A program made the position numbers and the translations under genes. From NCBI GenBank assembly GCA_031426915.1, contig JASJPB010000011.1:1-64000 (forward strand): DNA of 64,000 nt. Direction: 5' to 3'. Shown here piece after piece: positions 1 through 8,035 of this stretch (position 1 is its first letter; the number at the start of each line of letters is the position of its first letter). Below the pieces are notes generated by a model. The model searched no databases, was not told the DNA's origin, and saw only the letters and a program-made list of their open reading frames with translations. The stretch is from Sulfurimicrobium sp031426915. Its GTDB lineage: Bacteria; Pseudomonadota; Gammaproteobacteria; Burkholderiales; Sulfuricellaceae.

Positions 1-1
1 A

Positions 2-2557
2 TTGAGCCAGTGCAACCAGGCTATCGTGCGCTGTACCAGCGAGCAGGAGCTGTTTCCGCAAATCTGCCGCGACGCAGTGCTATTCGGCGGCATGAAAATG
101 GCGTGGATCGGCCTGGTGGACGAGGCTGGTCGGCAGGTTAATCCCGTTGCTGCATACGGCGATGGGCTGGACTATCTGCAAGATCTGCGGATTTCGGTGG
201 ATGCCGGCGATCCGCGCGGGCGCGGTCCGGTGGGCGCGGCGATCCGCGAAAAGAAGCCAGTATGGAATCAGGATTTTCTCAATGATCCGCTCGCTGTGCC
301 GTGGCATGAGTCCGCAGTACGATTCGGCTGGGGTGCCGTGGCCGCACTACCGCTACAGCGCAATGGCGAGGTCATCGGCAGTTTCAATCTCTATGCCGGG
401 GAGGCCAACGCCTTCGACGAAGCCATATGCAGCCTGCTGGTCGAAATGGCGCTGGATATCAGCTTTGCGCTGGACAACTTTGTGCGCGAGACTGATCGCA
501 AGCAGGCCACGGAGTCGCTACAGGAGAGCGAGGCGCGCTACCGCGCGGTGACCCAGTCTGCCAGCGATGCCATTATCACGGCTGATCGCGCAGGGAACAT
601 CGTGGGCTGGAACCGGGGTGCGGAAGCCATCTTTGGCTACACCGAAGCCGAGGCCAGCGGTCAGCCACTGACGCTGCTGATACCGCCTCGCTACCGGGAA
701 CAGCATCTCGCTGGCATGAACCGGGTGCTGTCAGGCGGTGAATCGCGCGTTATCGGGAAAACCCTCGAACTGGAAGGACTGCGCAAAGACCAGAGCACGT
801 TTCCGCTGGAACTCCTGTTGGCGAAATGCGAGCATGCCGGCGGCTGGTTCATCACCGGCACCATGCGCGACATCACCGCGCGCAAGCAAGCCGAGGCACA
901 AATCAAGCTCGCCGCCGAGGTGTTCGAGCAAAGCAACGAAGCCTTCATTATTACCGATGCCGACAATAATATCGTTCTGGTCAACCACGCGTTCACCGTC
1001 ATCACCGGTTACAGCGAGGCCGAAGTTCTGGGCCGGAATCCACGCATGTTCGCCTCGGGGCGCCACGCACCGGATTTTTTCCGCGCCATGTGGGAAACCC
1101 TGGCTTCACAGGGGCATTGGCAGGGCGAGGTATGGGATCGCCGCAAGGATGGAAGCATTTATCCCAAGCGGCTTTCGATCAGCCGGGTACGCGATGCGCA
1201 AGGCAATCCGTTGCACTATATCGGCATCTTCAGCGACATTACCGAATACAAGGCGACCGAGGAACGCATCCAGCAGTTGGCGCATTTCGATACCCTCACG
1301 GGATTGCCGAACCGGGTGTTGCTCAGTGACCGCATACACCACGATATCAGCATGGCCCAGCGCAATCATGCTTCTTTGGTGGTGCTGTTCCTCGACCTCG
1401 ATCATTTCAAGAACGTGAACGATACGCTCGGTCACCGCATCGGCGACGAGCTGCTGATAGAGGTCGCGAGACGTCTGGAGTCGGTGGTGCGCGAGGAAGA
1501 CACGGTGTCACGCCTGGGCGGTGATGAGTTTGTCCTGGTGCTGCCGGGCACCGGTGCCGACGGTGCCGCGCATGTGGCCGGGAAATTGCTGGAGATGGTC
1601 GCCCAGCCCTATCAGGTCGAACAGCATGAACTGATCATCACGCCATCCATCGGTATTGCCATCTACCCTGGTGATGGCGAGGATTTCGATACACTCTCCC
1701 AGTGTGCCGATGTTGCGATGTATCGCGCCAAGCGCGATGGCCGTAACAGTTACCGCTTTTTTACCGCGGAAATGCAGGCGCGTTCAGCGCGCACCCTGCA
1801 ACTGGAAAATGCGTTGCGTCACGCGCTGGAACGCGACCAGTTGCGACTGCATTATCAGCCCCAGATGTCATTGCAGGACGGGCGTATCATCGGCGCGGAA
1901 GCGTTGCTGCGCTGGCAGCATCCCGAGCTTGGCATGGTTTCTCCAGCCGAGTTCATCCCGATTGCGGAGGACAGCGGGCAGATTCTGCAGATCGGGGAAT
2001 GGGTGCTGCGCAGCGCGGTCAGCCAGTTGAAGACCTGGATCGACAATGGCCTTGCGCCGATGACGGTGGCGGTCAACCTTTCTGCGGTGCAATTCCGTCA
2101 TCCCAGCCTGCCCGAGCTGGTGGCGCAAATCCTCGATCAAGCGAAGCTGCCGCCGCAGTACCTGGAGCTGGAGTTGACCGAGGGGGTTGCCATGGATGAC
2201 CCGCTCGCAGCCATGGTGGTGATGGATGTGCTGCATGAACGCGGCATCCGCATGTCGATCGACGATTTCGGTACCGGCTATTCTTCGCTGAGCTATCTCA
2301 AGCGTTTCCAGGTCTACAAGCTCAAGATCGACCAGTCCTTCGTGCGCGACATTACCGACGATCCGGAAGACAAGGCGATCGTCGGCGCCATCATCAGTCT
2401 GGCGAGCAGCCTCGGCATGCAAACCATCGCCGAGGGCGTGGAAACCGAAGGGCAGCTGGCGTTCCTGCGCGAAAAGGGTTGCAACGAAGTGCAGGGCTAT
2501 TACTTCAGCAAACCGCTACCGGCCGATCAGTTCGAGACATTCGTGCGGGGCCGCTAG
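2..2557 (+). CDS. GAF-PAS-PAS-GGDEF-EAL cyclic-di-GMP signalling protein (5' partial)
   Basis: This protein probably makes and/or degrades cyclic di-GMP in response to a sensed signal. In order it shows a GAF-like domain (about residues 10-165), two PAS domains (about 175-295 and 300-420), a GGDEF domain and an EAL domain. The GGDEF signature is intact near residue 505, with an RxxD inhibitory-site motif (REED) five residues before it. The EAL signature (AEALLRW) lies near residue 632 and is intact. Neither catalytic signature is degenerate, so it could be bifunctional. No membrane segment is seen in the visible part. The frame is open to the left edge and the first codon is a TTG without a visible ribosome site, so the true N-terminus, perhaps with further sensor domains, lies outside the window. 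Confidence 0.9.
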   Translation: MSQCNQAIVRCTSEQELFPQICRDAVLFGGMKMAWIGLVDEAGRQVNPVAAYGDGLDYLQDLRISVDAGDPRGRGPVGAAIREKKPVWNQDFLNDPLAVPWHESAVRFGWGAVAALPLQRNGEVIGSFNLYAGEANAFDEAICSLLVEMALDISFALDNFVRETDRKQATESLQESEARYRAVTQSASDAIITADRAGNIVGWNRGAEAIFGYTEAEASGQPLTLLIPPRYREQHLAGMNRVLSGGESRVIGKTLELEGLRKDQSTFPLELLLAKCEHAGGWFITGTMRDITARKQAEAQIKLAAEVFEQSNEAFIITDADNNIVLVNHAFTVITGYSEAEVLGRNPRMFASGRHAPDFFRAMWETLASQGHWQGEVWDRRKDGSIYPKRLSISRVRDAQGNPLHYIGIFSDITEYKATEERIQQLAHFDTLTGLPNRVLLSDRIHHDISMAQRNHASLVVLFLDLDHFKNVNDTLGHRIGDELLIEVARRLESVVREEDTVSRLGGDEFVLVLPGTGADGAAHVAGKLLEMVAQPYQVEQHELIITPSIGIAIYPGDGEDFDTLSQCADVAMYRAKRDGRNSYRFFTAEMQARSARTLQLENALRHALERDQLRLHYQPQMSLQDGRIIGAEALLRWQHPELGMVSPAEFIPIAEDSGQILQIGEWVLRSAVSQLKTWIDNGLAPMTVAVNLSAVQFRHPSLPELVAQILDQAKLPPQYLELELTEGVAMDDPLAAMVVMDVLHERGIRMSIDDFGTGYSSLSYLKRFQVYKLKIDQSFVRDITDDPEDKAIVGAIISLASSLGMQTIAEGVETEGQLAFLREKGCNEVQGYYFSKPLPADQFETFVRGR

Positions 2558-3805
2558 TTGCGTTTTCCGGTTATGCTCACCTTGTTCCTGCTCTGGATGC
2601 TGCCTTGCGCGGCACAATCCGATGAGCTGTGGGTCAAACCCGGCGCGGACGGACGCATGCAGGTGCAGCTTTATTTCTACTGGTCGGCCACCTGCCCGCA
2701 TTGCCTGGATGCGCGGCCTTTCGTCGAGGACATCCCCGCCGCCCGGCCCTGGGTGTCGCTGCATTCCCTGGAATTGACCCGCCATCCCGAGCATGCGCGC
2801 CAGTATCAAGCCATGGCTGCGCAGCTCGGGCAGGAAGCCGCCTCGGTGCCGGCCCTGCTGTTCTGCGGTGAAATGCATGTGGGCTGGGACCAGGCCGAAA
2901 CCACCGGGGCGGAGATTGCGCGGCGGCTGGATGCGTGCCATGCCCGGGTGCTCTCGGGCCGTGCGACCTCCAGCCCTGCTGCGGCCAAGTTATTGCTCCC
3001 GGTCCTGGGCGAAGTCGACCCGCAGCGCTTCTCCCTGCCGCTGCTGACCCTCGCCATCGCCGGTCTGGATGCCTTCAACCCCTGCGCCTTTTTCGTGCTG
3101 CTGTTCCTGCTTTCCCTGCTGGTGCACCAGAAAAGCCGCAAACGCATGCTCGTCATCGGCGGCATCTTCGTGCTGTTCTCCGGGCTGATGTATTTCGCCT
3201 TCATGGCGGCCTGGCTTAACCTGTTCCTGTTGCTCGGCAAGCTTGCCTGGGTGACCCTCGCTGCAGGGGTGCTGGCAGTGTTCGTCGGTGCTATAAACAT
3301 CAAGGATTTCTTCGCTTTTGAGAAGGGGTTGAGTCTGTCCATCCCGGAATCGCGCAAGCCCGACATCTACCGCCGCGCCCGCGCCATCATCGGTGCAGAT
3401 AATCTCCCGGCAATGGTCGCCGCAACGGTGTTGCTGGCGATTGCCGCCAATTTCTACGAGTTGTTGTGCACCGCCGGATTTCCCATGGTCTACACCCGAT
3501 TGCTGACCCTGAGCGGGTTGCCGCCAGCCGGGCGTTATCTCTACTTGGCGCTGTACAACCTGATCTACGTGATTCCGCTGGTGCTTATCGTGCTGGCTTT
3601 CGTGCGCAGCATGGGCGCGCGCAAGCTGACCGAGCGCGAAGGCAGGCAGTTGAAGCTGCTCTCCGGTGTGATGATGCTGGAACTGGGAGGGCTGCTGTTG
3701 ATCGCGCCGGAACGCTTGAATAACCTGGCCGTGGCATTCGGCTTGCTGGGCGTTGCCCTTGTTATCACCTGGATCGCCGCGCGCATGAGCAGAGAGAAAA
3801 CCTGA
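2558..3805 (+). CDS. Thioredoxin-fold plus DsbD/CcdA-like membrane protein
   Basis: This 415-residue protein begins with a signal peptide. A thioredoxin/glutaredoxin-like domain follows, with a CPHC redox motif near residue 47, and then a polytopic membrane region (about residues 155-410) resembling the CcdA/DsbD electron-transfer family. The likely role is thiol-disulfide relay across the inner membrane, which is an inference. The TTG start follows directly after the stop codon of the upstream gene; an in-frame ATG at 2573 would still leave a hydrophobic leader. The stop overlaps the start of the CDF transporter gene by one base (TGATG), so the two are probably translationally coupled. A role in metal or cytochrome maturation cannot be told apart from sequence alone. 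Confidence 0.75.
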   Translation: MRFPVMLTLFLLWMLPCAAQSDELWVKPGADGRMQVQLYFYWSATCPHCLDARPFVEDIPAARPWVSLHSLELTRHPEHARQYQAMAAQLGQEAASVPALLFCGEMHVGWDQAETTGAEIARRLDACHARVLSGRATSSPAAAKLLLPVLGEVDPQRFSLPLLTLAIAGLDAFNPCAFFVLLFLLSLLVHQKSRKRMLVIGGIFVLFSGLMYFAFMAAWLNLFLLLGKLAWVTLAAGVLAVFVGAINIKDFFAFEKGLSLSIPESRKPDIYRRARAIIGADNLPAMVAATVLLAIAANFYELLCTAGFPMVYTRLLTLSGLPPAGRYLYLALYNLIYVIPLVLIVLAFVRSMGARKLTEREGRQLKLLSGVMMLELGGLLLIAPERLNNLAVAFGLLGVALVITWIAARMSREKT

Positions 3806-4710
3806 TGAGTGTTTCGCATCATCACGATGACCATAACCACACTCACGGCGAAACTGCGGGCCGGGTGCTGTGGTTTGCCGTGGCGCTGACCCTGGTTTTT
3901 GCCGGGGTGGAGGCCGGCGTCGGCTGGTGGGCCGGTTCGCTGGCGCTGGTGGCCGATGCCGGGCATATGGTCAACGATGCCGGGGCTTTGGTGATCGCCG
4001 CCGCAGCGGCCTGGGTCGCTCTGCGCCCGGTCTCGCGGCTGCACAGCTATGGCCTGGGGCGGGCGGAATTCATCGCCGCGCTGGTCAACAGCCTCGGTTT
4101 GCTGGTGCTGGTGGTGTGGCTTTCCGTTTCTGCTGTGCAGCGTCTGCAAACGCCCCAGGCGGTGCAGGGTGTGGCGGTATCGCTGACCGCGGCGCTCGGG
4201 TTGTTGATCAATATCGGCGTGGCGTGGTTGCTCTCGCGCGGGGCACAGAATCTCAACACGCGCGCGGCGCTGCTGCATGTCATGGGCGATTTGCTGGGCT
4301 CGGTGGCGGCGCTGATCGCCGGCGTGGTAATCGCTTTTACCGGATGGACACCCATCGACCCCCTGCTGTCGTTGCTCATCGGCGCGCTGATCCTGGTTTC
4401 CAGCCTGCGTCTCTTGCGCCAAGCTTTGCACGGGATCATGGAAGGGGTGCCGCTGCATTTGTCGCTGGATGAGATCGGGCGCGAGATGGCCTGTATTCCG
4501 GGCGTGATTTCAGTGCATGACCTGCATGTGTGGAGCGTGGCTTCGGAGAAAATCATGCTTAGCGCGCATCTGGCCGTCGCGGATCTGGCGCGCTGGGATG
4601 GTGTTCTGGCGCAGAGCCGGGAGATGCTGCACGAGCGCTTCGACATCGATCACGTCACCTTGCAGCCGGAAAGCGCTGTCCAGGTGGTGCAATGGGCCAG
4701 GACTCGATAA
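3805..4710 (+). CDS. Cation diffusion facilitator (Zn/Co/Cd efflux, CzcD/ZitB-like)
   Basis: This 301-residue member of the cation diffusion facilitator family probably exports Zn2+ or similar divalent cations by proton antiport in the inner membrane. It has a His-rich N-terminus (HHHDDHNHTH), six predicted membrane segments, and the family metal-site motifs DAGHMVND in segment 2 and HVMGD in segment 5. A cytoplasmic C-terminal domain (VHDLHVWS) follows. The start overlaps the stop of the preceding redox protein. Metal specificity cannot be assigned from sequence, but the CzcD/ZitB-type subfamily is clear. Confidence 0.92.
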   Translation: MSVSHHHDDHNHTHGETAGRVLWFAVALTLVFAGVEAGVGWWAGSLALVADAGHMVNDAGALVIAAAAAWVALRPVSRLHSYGLGRAEFIAALVNSLGLLVLVVWLSVSAVQRLQTPQAVQGVAVSLTAALGLLINIGVAWLLSRGAQNLNTRAALLHVMGDLLGSVAALIAGVVIAFTGWTPIDPLLSLLIGALILVSSLRLLRQALHGIMEGVPLHLSLDEIGREMACIPGVISVHDLHVWSVASEKIMLSAHLAVADLARWDGVLAQSREMLHERFDIDHVTLQPESAVQVVQWARTR

Positions 4711-4832
4711 GTCTGTTGCATTGTTTTCACCCACCCCAGGGGCTCGCTGAAACCATAAATCGGGGATTCCCCGATATACCTCTTGCTTCCTGCTCGGTAC
4801 AATTCAAACGTTTATTAACATATGAAGCAGAC

Positions 4833-5726
4833 ATGAACAATTGGAATCGGATTTTCTCCACAATTTTGCTGCTGGGATTTTTTTTCATCAGCACGCAAAT
4901 TAACGCCGAAGCATTTCCTGCTTCATCGGGAAATGAAGCGCGTGAGGCGCTCCCCGTAGCCGGACAACAGGGGGGCAATGCGGACTTGGTGCCGGGGTAT
5001 TTCCGGGCATCTCCCGATGCGGATGCCAACATCGGGGATTGGGGTGTCCTTGCGTGGGCGCTGCTTGGGGGGGCTGGAGCCGGCTCACTGCTTTATTGGC
5101 TGTTTTTCCGCCGCCGCAGTGTTGCTGCCGCCATGAGCATCAAGGCACCAAGACCGGTTTCTCCCGCATCGCATTCCAGAAAAACACCTGACCACACCAA
5201 GGCTGAAACCGGGTCTGGCGAGGATCAGTTATCAGGCTACTGGACACCGCTGGATCAGACTACGACCGTGACGGTGGAAGAAATGGAAAGCGTCGAGGAG
5301 GAAGCGGAAGTATTCTTGCTGCTGGGGCGCATCGACATGGCGATTGGCGTGTTGCGCCATCACATCGAGTCCAGCGACGATGCCACCCCCCATGTGTGGA
5401 TGGCCTTGCTCGACGTTCTGCACGGTCAAGGCCTGAGGGGGGAGTTCGAGAAGCTCGCCGCTGAAATCAAGACCAATTTCAACGTGGCACTCCCCACTTG
5501 GGAAGGCGCAAACGAACGCAGCAGCGAATTGAGCGGACTCGAGCATCTTCCTCACCTGCTGGCCAAGATCATTTCCCACTGGCAGGATCCATCCTGTCCT
5601 GACTACTTGCACAGCCTGATCCAGGATGACCGCAAAGGCGAACGGGCCGGTTTCCATCAGGAAGCCTTCCGGGAATTGTTGCTATTGATCAGTATCTTGG
5701 AATTCAGGGCCAAACTGGCCGCCTGA
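4833..5726 (+). CDS. FimV C-terminal-domain-like membrane protein
   Basis: This 297-residue protein has an N-terminal hydrophobic leader and a membrane segment near residues 70-90 followed by RRRS. An acidic region comes next (MESVEEEAEV), then a TPR-like segment (LLLGRIDMAIGVLRHHI) that resembles the C-terminal domain of FimV. It lacks the large periplasmic and LysM-like portion of FimV, so it is a short FimV-domain paralogue of the full protein at 46327-48288. FimV proteins organise the cell pole and type IV pili. The ATG at 4833 was chosen because it begins a clear leader; upstream in-frame codons add only non-conserved residues. Its specific role is unknown. Confidence 0.6.
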   Translation: MNNWNRIFSTILLLGFFFISTQINAEAFPASSGNEAREALPVAGQQGGNADLVPGYFRASPDADANIGDWGVLAWALLGGAGAGSLLYWLFFRRRSVAAAMSIKAPRPVSPASHSRKTPDHTKAETGSGEDQLSGYWTPLDQTTTVTVEEMESVEEEAEVFLLLGRIDMAIGVLRHHIESSDDATPHVWMALLDVLHGQGLRGEFEKLAAEIKTNFNVALPTWEGANERSSELSGLEHLPHLLAKIISHWQDPSCPDYLHSLIQDDRKGERAGFHQEAFRELLLLISILEFRAKLAA

Positions 5727-5833
5727 GGCGGTTTCGTCTACCTGATCCGGCCTTCGCATGGGCTGCGGCATTTTCGGTCGACAAGCCTGGCCTGAACGGG
5801 TTTAATGCGGATCACTAATCCCTTGATAATCCA

Positions 5834-7150
5834 ATGCTGATCGCGGTTGTGATATTCCTGCTTACCCTGGTGCTCGTCATCTGGCAGCCCAGGGGGTTGG
5901 GTATCGGCTGGAGCGCGCTGGGCGGCGCGGCAGTGGCGCTGGCGAGCGGGGTTGTTTCGCTCGCGGACGTGCCTGTGGTGTGGCATATCGTGTGGGATGC
6001 CACTTTCACTTTCATTGCGCTCATCGTGATGTCGCTGGTGCTGGACGGGGCGGGCTTCTTCGAATGGGCGGCGTTGCATGTGGCGCGCTGGGGCAGGGGC
6101 TACGGGCATTACCTGTTTGTGCTCATCATCCTGCTGGGTGCGGTTGTGGCGGCTTTGTTCGCCAATGACGGCGGGGTGCTGATCCTGACTCCGCTGGTAC
6201 TGGAATTGCTGCACGCGCTACGCTTTCGCCCTGCAGCCGCGCTGGCTTTCGTCATGGCGACCGGTTTCGTGGTGGATGCCGCCAGCCTGCCGTTGATGAT
6301 TTCCAATCTCACCAACATCATCGTCGCCAATTATTTCCATATCTCCTTCGCCGAATATGCCGTGGTGATGGTGCCGGTGAATCTGCTGGCACTGGCGGCG
6401 AGTCTTTCCGTGCTGTGGCTGTATTTTCGTCACGATCTGCCCGCGCGATTCGACGTGGCGGTGCTGCCCGACCCTGCCAGTGCGATCCGCGACCCCTTCG
6501 TCTTCTACACCGGCTGGGTGGTGCTGCCCTTGTTGCTGGGCGGGTATTTTGCCGCCCATGCCCTGGGCTTGCCGGTGTCGGCGGTGGTAGGCACGGCTGC
6601 CGGCATGGTGGTGATCGCCGCAATGCGGGAACACTGGCTGCCTCAACAGCCAAAAGCGGTGATTCCGGTGCTGACGCTGCTGCGCGAGGCGCCCTGGCAG
6701 ATCGTACTGTTTTCCCTCGGCATGTATCTGGTGGTGTTCGGGCTGCGCAACCAGGGCTTGACCAATGTCCTGGCGCGGATGTTGGAAACGCTCGCGGCGC
6801 AAGGCTATTGGACCGCCACGGTGGGGGCCGGGTTTCTCTTTGCCGGGATGTCGGCAGTCATGAATAACCTGCCCACGGTCATGATCGCCAGCCTCGCCAT
6901 CGAGGAGGCCCAGTTGGCGCCGCTGATGAAAGAAGCGATGATTTATGCCAACGTGATCGGCGCCGACCTGGGGCCGAAAATCACGCCGCTGGGCAGCCTG
7001 GCCACGTTGCTCTGGCTGCACGTGCTTGCCCGGCGCGGCATGAGCGTGGGATGGGGGCAGTACATGCGTATCGGCGTGGTGCTGACGCTGCCGGTGCTGC
7101 TGGTCACCTTGCTGGGATTGGCGGGGTGGCTCGGCTTGCTTCGCACCTGA
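5834..7150 (+). CDS. arsB: ArsB-type arsenite efflux permease
   Basis: This 438-residue polytopic protein fits the ArsB/NhaD ion-transporter superfamily in length, with roughly 11-12 hydrophobic segments. Typical ArsB features include the FANDGGVLILTPLV segment, the ISNLTNIIVANYF segment and a late MNNLPTVM segment. It would extrude arsenite or antimonite across the inner membrane. No arsR, arsC or arsA is adjacent, so it is an isolated gene here, and arsenical specificity is inferred from family only. The ribosome site before the ATG is weak. Confidence 0.88.
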   Translation: MLIAVVIFLLTLVLVIWQPRGLGIGWSALGGAAVALASGVVSLADVPVVWHIVWDATFTFIALIVMSLVLDGAGFFEWAALHVARWGRGYGHYLFVLIILLGAVVAALFANDGGVLILTPLVLELLHALRFRPAAALAFVMATGFVVDAASLPLMISNLTNIIVANYFHISFAEYAVVMVPVNLLALAASLSVLWLYFRHDLPARFDVAVLPDPASAIRDPFVFYTGWVVLPLLLGGYFAAHALGLPVSAVVGTAAGMVVIAAMREHWLPQQPKAVIPVLTLLREAPWQIVLFSLGMYLVVFGLRNQGLTNVLARMLETLAAQGYWTATVGAGFLFAGMSAVMNNLPTVMIASLAIEEAQLAPLMKEAMIYANVIGADLGPKITPLGSLATLLWLHVLARRGMSVGWGQYMRIGVVLTLPVLLVTLLGLAGWLGLLRT

Positions 7151-7162
7151 TGGCCGGGGGTT

Positions 7163-7489
7163 TCAACCCGTGCTCCAGCTGCGGGGCCGTTTCATCCCGG
7201 CGATCCTGCAAGCCTGCTTCACATAGCCGTATGGAAATAGTTCAAACAGCTTGTTGCGCGAGTTTGCACCAAGACGTGCCGTCAGGTGTTTGATGACATA
7301 GCGGGCATCCGCTGCGACTTGATGTTCTTCAAAAAACGCCCGCATAAAATGGATCACATCCCAGTGATCGTCAGTCAGAGAAATATTTTCCTGGCGAGCA
7401 AACTCCAGGGCAATCTCCTCGCTCCAGTCTTGCGGCTCCACCAGATAACCCTCGGCATCCATTGTCGGTAATGCAATAGTCGTTTCCAT
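7163..7489 (-). CDS. DsrC/TusE-family protein lacking the penultimate CysA
   Basis: This 108-residue protein belongs to the DsrC/TusE/DsvC family of sulfur-carrier proteins, which pass persulfide sulfur in dissimilatory sulfur metabolism or tRNA thiolation. The C-terminal arm (GYVKQACRIAG) carries the cysteine known as CysB. The position eleven residues later, where CysA sits as the penultimate residue of DsrC and TusE, is Trp, and the tail runs on to end WSTG. It is therefore neither a canonical DsrC (both Cys) nor TusE (CysA only). The ATG is preceded by a good ribosome site (GAGGAAAAC). It is divergent from a MarR regulator with a palindromic operator between them, which suggests regulation by that protein. 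Confidence 0.85.
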   Translation of the reverse strand: METTIALPTMDAEGYLVEPQDWSEEIALEFARQENISLTDDHWDVIHFMRAFFEEHQVAADARYVIKHLTARLGANSRNKLFELFPYGYVKQACRIAGMKRPRSWSTG

Positions 7490-7535
7490 GTTTTCCTCAC
7501 TGCAAGAAGGACGATGTATACGTCCGTGGAAATAA

Positions 7536-7554
7536 TATATCACAGCATGATATA
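7536..7554. promoter_or_regulatory. Palindromic operator between dsrC-like gene and marR gene
   Basis: A perfect inverted repeat TATATCA-CAGCA-TGATATA (7-bp arms, 5-bp spacer) lies in the intergenic region between the divergent DsrC-like gene and the MarR gene. MarR proteins commonly bind such AT-rich palindromes and repress both their own gene and a divergent target. A TATAAAAT sequence at 7551-7558 overlaps the right arm and could be the -10 of the marR promoter. Binding is an inference. Confidence 0.6.
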
Positions 7555-7588
7555 AAATTGGGAAGAAAAACAGGTAATATTGAAACCC

Positions 7589-8035
7589 ATGTCAGACAAA
7601 ACCTTAAACAAGAAAGAATTTGAAGCGCTGGCGCGTTTTCGCTATCAGTTACGGCGTTTCCTGCGTTTCAGCGAGGAGGTGACGCGCAGGAATGGCGTCA
7701 CTCATCTCCAGTACCTGCTTTTGCTACAGATCAAGGGATATCAGGGCCGGGAATGGGCTACGATCGGGGAACTTGCGGAACGCCTGCAGTCCCACCACAA
7801 CGGCGTGGTTTCACTGGTGTCACGCTGCGAGAAACTGGATCTGGTTAGCCGGGAGCAGGGCAGGACGGACAGGCGGGAAGTGGAAGTGCGCCTTACTCCC
7901 AAGGGTGAAAAGATGGTCGAAAAACTTGCACGTTTGCACCGCGACGAACTGCTGAGCCTGCAGGGGATTTTTCAGGTACCTGGAGCCGGGGAATTCGGCG
8001 CGGAGGGCGCATCAACAGCGGATTTGAGCGATTAG
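7589..8035 (+). CDS. MarR-family transcriptional regulator
   Basis: This 148-residue winged-helix regulator has the MarR layout: an N-terminal dimerisation helix, a helix-turn-helix around residues 60-85 (IGELAERLQSHHNGVVSLV) and a wing with the family motif DRREVEVRLTPKG. An in-frame TTG nine bases upstream (7580) is an alternative start. It probably controls the divergent DsrC-like gene through the palindrome at 7536-7554. Its stop overlaps the stop of the convergent MscS gene by 4 bp. The ligand is unknown. Confidence 0.9.
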   Translation: MSDKTLNKKEFEALARFRYQLRRFLRFSEEVTRRNGVTHLQYLLLLQIKGYQGREWATIGELAERLQSHHNGVVSLVSRCEKLDLVSREQGRTDRREVEVRLTPKGEKMVEKLARLHRDELLSLQGIFQVPGAGEFGAEGASTADLSD

